In this document: one piece after another, positions 51,101 through 59,704 of the stretch
Position numbering within the stretch: the first letter of the stretch is position 1
How the letters are laid out: each line of letters starts with the position of its first letter
From: Bog-756 sp963699345
GTDB lineage: Bacteria; Actinomycetota; Acidimicrobiia; Acidimicrobiales; RAAP-2
DNA length: 64,000 bases
Assembly: GCA_963699345.1 (NCBI GenBank)
Contig: CAVOTL010000005.1
Span: 1,922,001-1,986,000 of the forward strand
Reading direction: 5' to 3'
The notes under the pieces: model-generated
The model's input: only the letters and a program-made list of their open reading frames with translations
Told to the model about the DNA's origin: nothing
The model's database searches: none
Program-made: the position numbers and the translations under genes

Positions 51101-53262
51101 GGGTGACCGCCACCGCCGGGTCCGACTCGGCCCTGGTGTCGTGGACGGCCCCGTCGGCCGCCGGTGGGAGCGCGGTGAGCAGCTACACCGTGACCGCCGC
51201 CGGTGACTCCGGCACCGAGACCTGCACCTCGGGTACGACCTCGTGCACCGTGGACGGACTCACCAACGGGACGAGCTACACCTTCACGGTGACCGCCACC
51301 AACAGCACCGGCACCGGCCCGGCATCGTCGCCTTCCGCAGCCGTCGTCCCGACGGGGACCCCGGACGCGCCCGCCGACGTGACTGCCACGGCCGGCGCCG
51401 GCCAGGCCATCGTGTCGTGGAACCCCGCCGGATCCGAAGGCGCCACGGTGTCCGCCTACACCGTGACCGCCACCGATGACACGACGGCGGGTGACGGGGG
51501 CCAGGTCTGCTCCTACGTCGTCACGGTGCCCGAGGTCGACCAGTGCACCGTCACCGGCCTCACCAACGGCGACAGCTACACCTTCACGGTGACCGCCGCC
51601 AACGCCGACGGGACCGGCGCCGCCTCCGACCCCTCGAACGCGGTCATCCCCTCGACCGTGCCGGACGCCCCGACCGGGGTGACCGCCACCGCCGGCAACG
51701 GCGCGGCCACCGTGTCGTGGACGCCCGCCGATGACGAGGGCTCGGCCGTCACGGGGTACACCGTGACGGACGGCGTGGGTGACTCCTGCACCGGCGCCGA
51801 CCCGGTCGACCAGTGCACCGTCACCGGCCTCACCAATGGCGACAGCTACACCTTCACGGTGACCGCCGCCAACGCCGACGGGACCGGCGCCGCCTCCGAC
51901 CCCTCGAACGCGGTCACCCCCTCGACCGTGCCGGACGCCCCGACCGGGGTGACCGCCACCGCCGGCAACGGCGCGGCCACCGTGTCGTGGACGCCCGCCG
52001 ATGACGAGGGCTCGGCCGTCACGGGGTACACCGTGACGGACGGCGTGGGTGACTCCTGCACCGGCGCCGACCCGGTCGACCAGTGCACCGTCACCGGCCT
52101 CACCAATGGCGACAGCTACACCTTCACGGTGACCGCCGCCAACGCCGACGGGACCGGCGCCGCCTCCGACCCCTCGAACGCGGTCACCCCCTCGACCGTG
52201 CCGGACGCCCCGACCGGGGTGACCGCCACCGCCGGCAACCGCTCGGCCACCGTGTCGTGGACGCCGGGATCCGACGGAGGATCGCCGATCACCGGCTTCA
52301 CCGTGACCGGCTCGGGGGGCCAGACGTGCTCGACGGCGGGAACGACGTGTCTGGTGGCCGGCCTCACCAACGGCACCACCTACACGTTCACGGTGACGGC
52401 GACCAGCGCCGACGGCACCAGCCTGGCCTCCGACCCCTCGGACGCGGTCACCCCCTCGACCGTGCCGGATGCCCCGACCGGGGTCACCGCCTCCGCCGGC
52501 AACGCCTCGGCCTCCGTATCGTGGACGGCACCCTCCGACGAAGGCTCGCCGATCACCGGGTACAAGGTCACAGCGTCGAACTCGAACCCCCCCGCCACCT
52601 GCACGACGACCGGTGGGACCACCTGTGAGATCACCGGCCTGGAGAACGCGGCGAGTTACACCTTCACGGTGAGGGCCACCAACGCCGACGGCACCGGAGC
52701 CGCATCGGCTCCCTCCACCCCCGTCGTGCCGACGTCTAACACGGCCGTCATCACGTCGGCCGACGCCGCCACGGTGGCCCTCGGCAAGTCGCTGAAGTTC
52801 ACCGTCACCACCTCGGGGACCCCGGCGGCCGCCGTCTCGGTGAGCGGCCTACCGGCGGGCATCTGGTTCCAGCCGGCCCGGAACGGCGAGGCGAAGTTGG
52901 GGGGTACCGCCCCGGTGGGGATCCACACCTTCACGGTGACGGCGGACAACGGCACCGGACCGGGGAACTCCCAGACCATCACCCTGACGGTGTTCGGCAT
53001 CACGTCACCGGACAGCGCCACGTTCACGGCGGGATCCCCCGGCAGCTTCGCCGTGACCACCGCACCGGCCCTGGCCGGTACGACGGTGACCGCCACGGTG
53101 CCGACGAAGCTGGCCGGGTTGTCCTTGACCCCGGGGGCGGACGGCACGGCCACCCTGACGGGAACGCCGGCTGCGAATGACAAGTCGGCCACCGTGACGC
53201 TGCGGGCCACCGACGGCTCGCTCACGGTCACCCAGAAGCTGCAGGTCACGATCGACAGCTGA
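48151..53262 (+). CDS. Giant secreted protein: sialidase-like propeller, Ig-like and fibronectin III repeats
   Basis: A 1703-residue exported protein. A signal peptide (residues 1-41, ending near AGAAPP) is followed by a long N-terminal region (to about 880) with Asp-box-like motifs, STDNGKDWTYEG and STDGEHWTTP, typical of sialidase/BNR propellers. A bacterial Ig-like domain comes next (ITADPAAPTVGQPVTYTATV), then about six fibronectin III domains, of which three are near copies (VPDAPTGVTATAGNGAATVS), and two C-terminal putative Ig domains. No LPXTG or membrane anchor is seen, so it is released or non-covalently bound. It probably binds or cleaves a glycan. ATG 48151, GGAGG six bases upstream. 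Confidence 0.85.
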   Translation: MNRFHVPRPFRTAPGALAALLVVAGTVGVPLAVTTASPAGAAPPATDTAGWSVATPQLATISGNGTSLAPWNTSQGDAGSTAYPQSDLLPTFVPGGPTTTIGGVTEPNVAVNSGSGSVPYGSGVVGSPGPLENYCGPGANSTEDSGTPSRQPAGTTLPMSPYYFPHVVRNADGSMTGYFDWRPKDADEAIVVARSTDNGKDWTYEGQALEQNRNYCPNADINDDGQGHPQVLTIGGTSYLYTLQRAAGDNVDVPLLAHAISPTAADPLSSVPATEQVGLDADAFATGADPVTHATASTITVGATNSGDLESNGDPGSPDELVPGPVVDLTQTPTPTASSIITCTGVTPTTLTGCTTPSGTTVNVASGDLIEQVIATVKTAASIPAGPNNTGGSGGLSKLAVTPVDALSLTILNNNAPDRIYVNGVAVYCSQANANPTTNIEDCTTGEGGSSLAAAVGAPVTMDPVVPTTSLTTSGLVSPDGIVGVLPTYPGVPAGDTAVMYTEKVLGYYVAGVTTNSATATYGSVVSGSPTSSAFSMNFNPSAAESMDLPATITPGSPVTLEMGDVTKASIIPVTCTGLGTTTAGSPGTAAVLTFSGCTVPSGDAGDTLPVTAMIGTAGAATTAESTLALTGEGSTKSTAAAKLFGNNEDLEVLRVAYTSDGLHFSSAGLDNNGVISGQSNGDPSAFDPSSPAGDNFSGSGYTDLTNPEQTASPSNPNAYAASGTADAMEMRWVGSTGTIITNPDGSIGLFLNGSFAADGDSDAFNQVFYSTSTDGEHWTTPVSVVSTDYTFSASVAQDQALAAGQDNPLGISAYYSGRAYNPTIVPNGDGTLTMLFSGYRTPGSVKVGATPIGTDAAAQYTPNAEDPLLYRNILVTTLTPESSDPAPTTTTITADPAAPTVGQPVTYTATVATSGSGDPTGTVAFADGTTSLCAGVALSISSPDTASCTVAYDGGGMTASYSGDVDNAGSSSTLGFAPSAPTGVTATAGSDSALVSWTAPSAAGGSAVSSYTVTAAGDSGTETCTSGTTSCTVDGLTNGTSYTFTVTATNSTGTGPASSPSAAVVPTGTPDAPADVTATAGAGQAIVSWNPAGSEGATVSAYTVTATDDTTAGDGGQVCSYVVTVPEVDQCTVTGLTNGDSYTFTVTAANADGTGAASDPSNAVIPSTVPDAPTGVTATAGNGAATVSWTPADDEGSAVTGYTVTDGVGDSCTGADPVDQCTVTGLTNGDSYTFTVTAANADGTGAASDPSNAVTPSTVPDAPTGVTATAGNGAATVSWTPADDEGSAVTGYTVTDGVGDSCTGADPVDQCTVTGLTNGDSYTFTVTAANADGTGAASDPSNAVTPSTVPDAPTGVTATAGNRSATVSWTPGSDGGSPITGFTVTGSGGQTCSTAGTTCLVAGLTNGTTYTFTVTATSADGTSLASDPSDAVTPSTVPDAPTGVTASAGNASASVSWTAPSDEGSPITGYKVTASNSNPPATCTTTGGTTCEITGLENAASYTFTVRATNADGTGAASAPSTPVVPTSNTAVITSADAATVALGKSLKFTVTTSGTPAAAVSVSGLPAGIWFQPARNGEAKLGGTAPVGIHTFTVTADNGTGPGNSQTITLTVFGITSPDSATFTAGSPGSFAVTTAPALAGTTVTATVPTKLAGLSLTPGADGTATLTGTPAANDKSATVTLRATDGSLTVTQKLQVTIDS
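51543..52240 (+). repeat. Near-identical 270-bp fibronectin III repeats
   Basis: The stretch beginning TGCACCGTCACCGGCCTC recurs at 51543, 51813 and 52083, exactly 270 bp apart (90 codons). The two 270-bp units differ by only a few bases (for example CAACGGC/CAATGGC and ATCCCC/ACCCCC). The third copy diverges after about 160 bp. Neighbouring fibronectin III copies outside are much less alike, so this is a recent duplication. Confidence 0.88.
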
Positions 53263-53312
53263 GGCCGGAGGCCGGCGATCGTCCCCTCGGCAGGGCGGTC
53301 GTCGGGCCCGGT

Positions 53313-54662
53313 TCAGCCGCCCCTCGACGAGGCGATGTCCCAGAGCGCCAGGTCGTCGGCGACGCGGCCGTGACCGACGGACGGCAGGGAGTCGTCCCAC
53401 AGGACGCCGGCCTCCGAACGGCTGCGCTTGGCGGCGTACATGGCGTGGTCGGCCCGGGCGAGCGCCTGGGCGATCCCCGTGTTCGGTTCGACGAGGGTCG
53501 CCCCCACCGACGCCGAAACGGGAAAGGTCAGCGACCCGGCGTCGAAGACCCACGTCATCGAGGCGGCGATGCGCTGGGTGATGGCCAACGCCCCTTCGTG
53601 GTTGTCGATGCCCCGGCAGATGGCGACGAACTCGTCACCGCCCATGCGACCCACGACGTCGCCGGGACGGAGGGCGTTGCGGAGGTGGTCGGCCATCTCG
53701 ATCAGGAGCACGTCGCCACCGGCATGACCGAGCGTGTCGTTCTGGCTCTTCAGACGATCGACGTCGACGAAGGCGAGCACGAACCGCTCGCCGCGCCGGT
53801 CCACCCCGCGGAGTTCGTCGATGAACGCCCCGCGGTTGAGGCATCCGGTGAGGGGATCGGTCGACGCCCGTCGTTCGAGCTCGGCCCGGGCGCGGATCCG
53901 GTCGGTGGCGTCCTCCACGGAGACCACGAGGCCGGCCGGTCCGTCGGGTCCGTCGGCCAGACCACGGAGGGCGATCTGCAGGAACCGGGTGCCGAGTCCC
54001 GGGTCCTTGCTGGTGGCCGTCACCAGCGCGTCGGCATCGGTACCGAGGATGCGCACCAGGCTCCGCCCCGCCTCGGTGGCGCCGCTCTCGTCGAGGGTGG
54101 CGAAGAGCAGGTCGGCCGGGCACCCTTCGTCCACACTGAGCAACGACCGGGCCTGTGAGTTGGCGTAGGTGACGGTGCCGCCGGCATCGACATAGACGAC
54201 GCCCGTGGGGAGCCATTCGGCCAGTCGCCGCAGGAGGCGCTCTCCCGAGCGGATCTTGTGGAGGGCGCGCAGTTCGGACGAACCGTCGGGGACCACGTGG
54301 TCGCCCTCCTCGGTCGCCCAGCCGAGTACCACCAGTGAGCTCGACACGCTGCCCAGCGTTTCGAGGGTGTTCACATTGGTGATCTCGACGTCGAGCCAGT
54401 CCCCTGAGACGTGCAGGTGCCGGTAGCGCGAGGCGAAGCTCCGGCCCGGCTCTTCCAACATGGACATCCACCGGGTGATGGCCTCGTCGTGGTCGTCGGG
54501 GTGGATGTAGTCGAGCGAGCGGGCGCCGATCAGGTCCTGGCGCTCCCAGCCGAGCACCTCGAGGCTCGCCTCGTCGCAGTCGAGGATGCCGCCGAATGCG
54601 TCCTTGCGCATCTCCACCGGCAGGGCCGGTGGGGTGACACGGGTGGGGCGTTGGTCCTCCAT
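53313..54662 (-). CDS. PAS-domain diguanylate cyclase (GGDEF)
   Basis: A 449-residue cytoplasmic protein. Two PAS-like domains (about residues 25-120, GWERQDLIGARSLDYIHPDD, and 150-265, LPTGVVYVDAGGTVTYANSQ) precede a GGDEF domain. The active site is GRMGGDEFV and the inhibitory I-site RPGD lies five residues upstream. It should make c-di-GMP with product inhibition. The first residues (MEDQRPTRVTPPALPVE) include no strong ribosome site; ATG 54662 is the best. No EAL domain. It is convergent with the giant fibronectin III gene. Confidence 0.85.
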   Translation of the reverse strand: MEDQRPTRVTPPALPVEMRKDAFGGILDCDEASLEVLGWERQDLIGARSLDYIHPDDHDEAITRWMSMLEEPGRSFASRYRHLHVSGDWLDVEITNVNTLETLGSVSSSLVVLGWATEEGDHVVPDGSSELRALHKIRSGERLLRRLAEWLPTGVVYVDAGGTVTYANSQARSLLSVDEGCPADLLFATLDESGATEAGRSLVRILGTDADALVTATSKDPGLGTRFLQIALRGLADGPDGPAGLVVSVEDATDRIRARAELERRASTDPLTGCLNRGAFIDELRGVDRRGERFVLAFVDVDRLKSQNDTLGHAGGDVLLIEMADHLRNALRPGDVVGRMGGDEFVAICRGIDNHEGALAITQRIAASMTWVFDAGSLTFPVSASVGATLVEPNTGIAQALARADHAMYAAKRSRSEAGVLWDDSLPSVGHGRVADDLALWDIASSRGG

Positions 54663-54736
54663 GGGGGAATTGTCGGCACGACCACCCCCGTTCTGTACCT
54701 CGGGACCGCCCGCCCCTCCGGCGGCCGGCGCCATCG

Positions 54737-55849
54737 CTACCGGTCGCCGATCGTCCAGATCGGACTGTCGTTCCGCTGGACCGCGATGGCGTCCCTGCCC
54801 GCTCGTTTCACCTGGTAGAGCGCCATGTCGGCGTCGTCGAAGAGATGTTCGACGGTCGGTGCCGACCGGTCGAGACTGCTCACTCCGATGCTGAGGGTGA
54901 CGGGCACCTCGGTCCGCGGCGCCAGATCACGGAAGACCCGCTCGGCCACCTGGACGGCGGCGGCGCTGTCGGTCTCGGGCAGCAGGACGGCGAACTCGTC
55001 ACCACCCAGCCGGCTGACCACGTCGAAGGGTCGTACGCGGCTGCGGAGGATCTCGCCGATGGTGGCGAGCACCCGGTCGCCCACCACGTGCCCGAAGCTG
55101 TCGTTGATCGCTTTGAACTGGTCGACGTCGATCATGAGGAGGCTCAGCGATCCCTTGGTGCGCAGAGCCCGCTCGATCTCCTCCTCGCAGCGCTGCCGGA
55201 TCACGCGGCGCACGACGCATCCCGTCAACTCGTCGGTGGCCGCCAGGTCGGCCAACTGCACCAGGAGGCGCTGCTCGTGGGCTTCGATGTGGCTCCGGTT
55301 GACCGCGGCGGCCACGGACAGGGCGGCGGCACCGGCCACGGTCCCGAAGAGCATGAGGCTCCAGCCCTCGACGGCGCCGAAGTTGCGGCTCGACGCCGCG
55401 ACCGCCGCCACCACCACCAGGGCCGACGCACCGCAGGCGAGGGCCGCCCGGGGGGTGAACATCAGAGCGCCGTAGACGATGGGCAGGTAGAGGACGAGGA
55501 GGATCGGGCTGGCGATGCCCGAGTCGAGCACGGCCACCAGACCCACGGCGAAGGTGGAGACGAGGGTCCACGTGACCGAGTACGCCATCCGCCACGGGCG
55601 CACCGCGATGGTGGGGGCGAGCACGAAGCCGACCAGGGCGCACAGCACCCAGGCGACGACGATGGCCTCGAGGAGGGCGCGATGGTGGCCGCCGGGCGTG
55701 AGATGGAGGTAGAGGAGGACGACGATCGCCTCCAGGAGGAAGATCCCGAAGCCCATCCGCATGTGGGCCTGCCAGAACTCCCGCCGCGCGTCGACCTCGA
55801 CCTGGGTGCCGATCGTGTCGGCCAGCGCGTCCTGTGTGATCGAGTCCAT
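54737..55849 (-). CDS. Membrane-anchored diguanylate cyclase (GGDEF)
   Basis: A 370-residue protein. The N-terminal 200 residues carry five or six TM segments (FGIFLLEAIVVLLYLHLTPG, VAWVLCALVGFVLAP, WTLVSTFAVGLVAVLDSG) of MASE-like sensor type. A coiled linker leads to a GGDEF domain with TDELTGCVVRR, the I-site RPFD and active site RLGGDEFAVLLP. It should synthesise c-di-GMP. Same strand as the PAS-GGDEF gene, with 74 bp between, so co-transcription is likely. ATG 55849. Confidence 0.88.
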   Translation of the reverse strand: MDSITQDALADTIGTQVEVDARREFWQAHMRMGFGIFLLEAIVVLLYLHLTPGGHHRALLEAIVVAWVLCALVGFVLAPTIAVRPWRMAYSVTWTLVSTFAVGLVAVLDSGIASPILLVLYLPIVYGALMFTPRAALACGASALVVVAAVAASSRNFGAVEGWSLMLFGTVAGAAALSVAAAVNRSHIEAHEQRLLVQLADLAATDELTGCVVRRVIRQRCEEEIERALRTKGSLSLLMIDVDQFKAINDSFGHVVGDRVLATIGEILRSRVRPFDVVSRLGGDEFAVLLPETDSAAAVQVAERVFRDLAPRTEVPVTLSIGVSSLDRSAPTVEHLFDDADMALYQVKRAGRDAIAVQRNDSPIWTIGDR

Positions 55850-55931
55850 GGTCCGATCTCCCCCCGACGGGATCCGTTACCTGTCCCCATCGGCGCGCGC
55901 GGGGCCGAGCTTGATCGGCCTCCCGACCGGA

Positions 55932-56972
55932 TCAGCCGGTAGCGAGGAGTTCGTGCACCATCGGGACCACCTTCGTGCCGTACAGCTCGATGCTGCGCAT
56001 CATCGTGTCGTGGGGCAGATGGCCGGCGCTGTACTTCATGTCGAACCGGGACAGTCCGAGGACCCGGACCGTGGCGGCGATCTTGCGGGCCACCGTCTCG
56101 GGGGAGCCGACGTAGAGCGAGCCGTCGGGAGCGGCCTGCCGGTCGAACTCCGCCCGGCCCATCGGGCCCCATCCGCGCTCGGCGCCGATCCTGTCCCGCA
56201 TGCGCTTCATGGGTGGCCAGAGCTGTTCGCGGGCCTCCTCGTCCGTGTCGGCGACATGACCGGGTGAGTGGACCCCCACCGGCAGCTCGGGCCGCTCGAA
56301 CCGGTCGAGCGCCCGGTGGTAGAGGTCGACGAGGGGGGCGAAGCGGGCGCTCTCCCCTCCGATGATGGCCACCATCAGCGGGAGGCCGTGGCGGGCGGCC
56401 CGGATGACCGACTCGGGGCTTCCGCCCACGCCGATCCACGTGGTGAGGCGGCCGGATCCGGTCCGGGGGTGGATCTGGCGGCCCTCGAGACCCGAGCGGG
56501 TGGTACCCGACCACGTCACTGGGCCCTCCTCGAGGAGCCGGACGAAGAGGTCGAGCTTCTCCTCGAACAGAGTCTCGTAGTCGGCCAGGTCGTAGCCGAA
56601 CAGCGGGAAGGACTCCGTGAACGACCCGCGCCCGAGGATGACCTCGGCCCGCCCGGCCGAGACGGCGTCGAGGGTGGCGAACCGCTGGAACACCCGTACC
56701 GGATCGTCGGAGCTCAGCACCGTCACCGCGGAGCCCAGACGGATGCGCTCCGTCCGGCCGGCGACGGCGGCCAGCACCATCTCGGGCGAGGAGACGGCGA
56801 AGTCGTCGCGGTGGTGTTCGCCGACCCCGAAGAAGTCGACCCCCACCCCGTCGGCCAGGACGCCTTCTTCGACGACGTGGCGGATGACCTCGTCCTCGGC
56901 GAGAGGGGCGCCGTCCCGGCCCAGGGTCACGTCACCGAACGTGTCGATACCGAGCTCGAGCCGATGGTCCAT
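55932..56972 (-). CDS. LLM class flavin-dependent oxidoreductase
   Basis: A 346-residue luciferase-like monooxygenase. The family blocks are GVDFFGVGEHHRDDFAVSSP, LGSAVTVLSSDDPVRVFQRF, VSAGRAEVILGRGSF and the C-terminal VGSPETVARKIAATVRVLGL. It resembles FMN-dependent LLM enzymes annotated from Mycobacterium and Streptomyces. The reaction partner is unknown; an F420-linked or two-component FMN system is equally possible. ATG 56972. It is same-strand with and 82 bp upstream of the membrane GGDEF gene, but the functional link is probably accidental. Confidence 0.88.
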   Translation of the reverse strand: MDHRLELGIDTFGDVTLGRDGAPLAEDEVIRHVVEEGVLADGVGVDFFGVGEHHRDDFAVSSPEMVLAAVAGRTERIRLGSAVTVLSSDDPVRVFQRFATLDAVSAGRAEVILGRGSFTESFPLFGYDLADYETLFEEKLDLFVRLLEEGPVTWSGTTRSGLEGRQIHPRTGSGRLTTWIGVGGSPESVIRAARHGLPLMVAIIGGESARFAPLVDLYHRALDRFERPELPVGVHSPGHVADTDEEAREQLWPPMKRMRDRIGAERGWGPMGRAEFDRQAAPDGSLYVGSPETVARKIAATVRVLGLSRFDMKYSAGHLPHDTMMRSIELYGTKVVPMVHELLATG

Positions 56973-57044
56973 GTCGCATCCAGTCGCGGGGAGGGGTACC
57001 CGTCCGGGCCGGACGGCCCCGACAGGGTACCGGCGGCCGGTGGC

Positions 57045-57848
57045 CTACGGGGTCGGCCCGAGCGGCGCAAACGGGACCACCATGGCCGGTGCCTCGGTGC
57101 CGCCGTCGATCTCGAACACCTTCCCGGTCACCCACGACGAGGCGTCCGAGGCCAGGTAGAGCACCGCACAGGCGATGTCCTCGGGTTCACCCGGCCGTCC
57201 CATCGGCGTCCCGGCCAGGAACTGGCGACGCAGCTCGTCGTCGGTCAACACGATGTCGAGGGACCTGGTCGCCACTCCGCCGACGTCGAGGGCGTTGATC
57301 CGCACCCGGGGGGCCAGTTCCGCGGCCATGTTCCGCGTCAGCCGGTCGAGGGCCGCTTTGGCCGCGCCGTAGGCGACGAACATGGGTTGGGTCATGGACG
57401 CCGACCGCGACGAGATGTTGACCACGGATCCGTGGCCGGTGGTGTCCACCATGTGCCGGGCGGCCACCTTGGTGAGGGTCAACGGTGCGGTGACGTTGAA
57501 GGCGAAGGTGCGGGCCATGAACCCCTCACTGGTGTCCAGGGCCGCCCTGGGCATGGCACCGCCGGCGTTGTTGACGAGGATGTCGAGCCGCCCGAACTCC
57601 GCCACGGCCGTATCGAGGAGGGCACGGCACTGGTCCTCCGCGGTCACATCGGTGGGGACCACCAGCGCCCGGCGCCCGAGACCGCGTACCGAGGTGGCCA
57701 CCTCCTCGAGATCCGAGCGGGTGCGGGCGGCCAGCACCACATCGGCGCCGGCCTCGGCCAGACCCAGGGCGATCCCCCGGCCGATGCCGAGGCCGGCACC
57801 CGTCACGACGGCGGTCCGGTCGGTGATGTCGAAGCGGTCGAGGATCAC
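57045..57848 (-). CDS. SDR family oxidoreductase
   Basis: A 267-residue classical SDR: TGAGLGIG at residues 16-23, NNAG at 93-96, Ser147 and Tyr160-x3-Lys164 (YGAAK), and a terminal VTGKVFEIDGGTEAP. It has the enoyl/3-oxoacyl-reductase or 7alpha-hydroxysteroid-dehydrogenase-like pattern. GTG 57848 is used; it overlaps the stop of a short upstream ORF (GTGA at 57845-57848). A large frame runs through this region on the same strand up to 59663 but is antisense to the sulfatase and is not supported. Confidence 0.88.
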   Translation of the reverse strand: MILDRFDITDRTAVVTGAGLGIGRGIALGLAEAGADVVLAARTRSDLEEVATSVRGLGRRALVVPTDVTAEDQCRALLDTAVAEFGRLDILVNNAGGAMPRAALDTSEGFMARTFAFNVTAPLTLTKVAARHMVDTTGHGSVVNISSRSASMTQPMFVAYGAAKAALDRLTRNMAAELAPRVRINALDVGGVATRSLDIVLTDDELRRQFLAGTPMGRPGEPEDIACAVLYLASDASSWVTGKVFEIDGGTEAPAMVVPFAPLGPTP

Positions 57849-57913
57849 CGGGCGACTCGGTCGCCGGCACCCGGAGTGACCGAGGGGAGGGGGGAGGAGG
57901 TCCGGTGACGCAT
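57845..57913 (-). CDS. Possible 22-residue leader peptide before the SDR gene
   Basis: A short ORF, MRHRTSSPLPSVTPGAGDRVAR in one-letter code split here as MRHRTSSPLPS and VTPGAGDRVAR, begins at ATG 57913 with AAGGA about eight bases upstream. Its TGA overlaps the SDR GTG as GTGA. The SDR start lacks its own Shine-Dalgarno, so coupled translation through this ORF is plausible. Too short to test by homology. Confidence 0.35.
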   Translation of the reverse strand: MRHRTSSPLPSVTPGAGDRVAR

Positions 57914-58055
57914 GGCGGGGTCCTTCCGGTCGTCGGATCGTGTCGGATCGCATGATGCCACCGACCCATCGGGTCGCACCGGCGGCCGCCGGTGACGCCC
58001 GGGACCGGACGGAGCCCTGGCTACCATGGCCCCGTCCGGCGACGAAGGGGGCCTG

Positions 58056-59588
58056 ATGGCGCATGACCCGGTGGTGGCGACGACCAGTCGGGTGGGGGAG
58101 AACCTGGAACCTCGTTTCGTGCTCCCCGACCAGGAGGCCCGGGCGGCCGAGGCCCTCGACGGCTACCGGCGGGGACACGGCCGGCCCAACATCCTGGTGA
58201 TCCTCTTCGACGACGTCGGGTGGGGTGACTTCGGCTGCTACGGCGGCGGGGTCGCGGTCGGGGCACCGACCCCCAACATCGACCGGCTCGCCCGGCGGGG
58301 TCTGCTCCTCACGTCGTGCTACTCCGAGCCGTCGTGCACGCCGTCCCGCGCGTCGCTCATGACCGGACGGCTGCCCATGCGACATGGTCTCCTCCGTCCC
58401 CCGATGTACGGCCAGCCCGGCGGCCTCGACGGTGAGGTCACCCTGGCCTCGAGACTGAGCGACGCCGGTTACGTGACCCAGGCCGTGGGGAAGTGGCACA
58501 TCGGCGAGAACATCGAGTCCCAGCCCCAGAACGTGGGCTTCGACGACTTCTACGGCTTCCTGTCGGTCTCCGACATGTACACGGAGTGGCGGGACCCGAA
58601 TTTCTTTCCCGAGATCGTGTACTCCGAGGAGCGGACGAAGTGGGTCGAGAACCTGCCCTTCAACAAATGTTTCGTCCACGCCACCCGGGGCGGCGAGACG
58701 GAGAACGTGGAGGAGGTCACGGTCCCCGTCCTCTCCCTGCTCGACGACAAGTGGGCGGCCTACTCCCTCGACTTCATCCGGCGGATGGGCGACCCTCCCC
58801 GCCCCGAGCGCACGCCCTGGTTCCTGTACCACTGCACACGTGGCGCCCACTTCGACAACTATCCCCACGAGCGGTTCCTCGGCGCGTCCCCGGCCCGACA
58901 TCCCTACAAGGACACGATCATCGAACTCGACGACATCGTCGGCCGCCTGGTGGCCGAACTCGAGGCCACCGGCCAGATGGAGGACACGCTGATCTTCCTC
59001 AGTTCGGACAACGGCCCCGAGATGGAGACGTGGCCCGACGCCGCCTACTCCCCCTTCCGCAGCGCCAAGGGCTCGACCTGGGAGGGTGGCCAGCGGGTGC
59101 CGGGCATCGTCACCTGGCCGGGCATGATCACCCCCGACCGGGCCTCCGACGGGATCTTCTCGCTGATGGATCTGTTCACGACCTGCCTGACCCTGGCCGG
59201 CGCGGCCGACACGGTGCCGACCGACCGGTTCATCGACGCCGTGGACCAGACCTCCTTCCTCCTCGACCCGGACGGGGTGTCGAACCGCAAGTACCTCTAC
59301 TACTGGCTGACCAACGTCTTCTCGGCCCTGCGGGTCGGGGAGTGGAAGTTCATGGTGGCGTCGTCGTCCGACGACGACCGGGACTGTTTCAACCTCGGCG
59401 GCTTCACCGGGGTCACCCAGAAGTACTCGCACGGCCGGCTCTACAACCTGTACCTGGATCCCAAGGAGAACCACAGCTACATGATCCGGAAGCTGGCGTA
59501 CATCGACAGCTTCACCAACGGCATCGCCCGGCACTTCTCCACCTTCGGGGCCTATCCGCCCAAGCACCCGATCGCGGCGATGAGCTGA
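58056..59588 (+). CDS. Type I sulfatase (arylsulfatase family)
   Basis: A 510-residue alkaline-phosphatase-superfamily sulfatase. The signature CTPSR (Cys94-x-Pro-Ser-Arg98) would be converted to formylglycine. Metal ligands are in ILFDDVGWGDFGCYG (Asp52, Asp53), GKWHIGENIESQ and SSDNGPEMETWPD. The length is normal. No signal peptide is visible, so it is cytoplasmic, or the real start is elsewhere; ATG 58056 has AAGGGGG upstream. Activation requires a formylglycine-generating enzyme, not encoded in this window. It is divergent from the SDR gene. The substrate (steroid, aryl or sugar sulfate) is unknown. Confidence 0.9.
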   Translation: MAHDPVVATTSRVGENLEPRFVLPDQEARAAEALDGYRRGHGRPNILVILFDDVGWGDFGCYGGGVAVGAPTPNIDRLARRGLLLTSCYSEPSCTPSRASLMTGRLPMRHGLLRPPMYGQPGGLDGEVTLASRLSDAGYVTQAVGKWHIGENIESQPQNVGFDDFYGFLSVSDMYTEWRDPNFFPEIVYSEERTKWVENLPFNKCFVHATRGGETENVEEVTVPVLSLLDDKWAAYSLDFIRRMGDPPRPERTPWFLYHCTRGAHFDNYPHERFLGASPARHPYKDTIIELDDIVGRLVAELEATGQMEDTLIFLSSDNGPEMETWPDAAYSPFRSAKGSTWEGGQRVPGIVTWPGMITPDRASDGIFSLMDLFTTCLTLAGAADTVPTDRFIDAVDQTSFLLDPDGVSNRKYLYYWLTNVFSALRVGEWKFMVASSSDDDRDCFNLGGFTGVTQKYSHGRLYNLYLDPKENHSYMIRKLAYIDSFTNGIARHFSTFGAYPPKHPIAAMS

Positions 59589-59704
59589 CCCGGGCCGGAC
59601 GGGAACCCGGGTGCCGGCCCACCGCCGCCGGCGAGTCGCCCCTATGATCGGAGCACGGCGCACAGCCCGTCGTGTCCGCCCGACGATCGGGACGAGGAGC
59701 TTCC

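Noticed and set aside
51543..52240. Regular 270-bp repeats as a possible mobile or CRISPR element.
   Set aside because: They encode complete fibronectin III domains in frame in a secreted protein.
57045..59663. A continuous 872-codon frame on the minus strand across the sulfatase gene.
   Set aside because: High-GC shadow frame: the sulfatase on the plus strand has clear motifs (CTPSR, metal ligands), while the minus-strand product upstream of the SDR has no family and has odd composition. Only the SDR part (57045-57848) is real.
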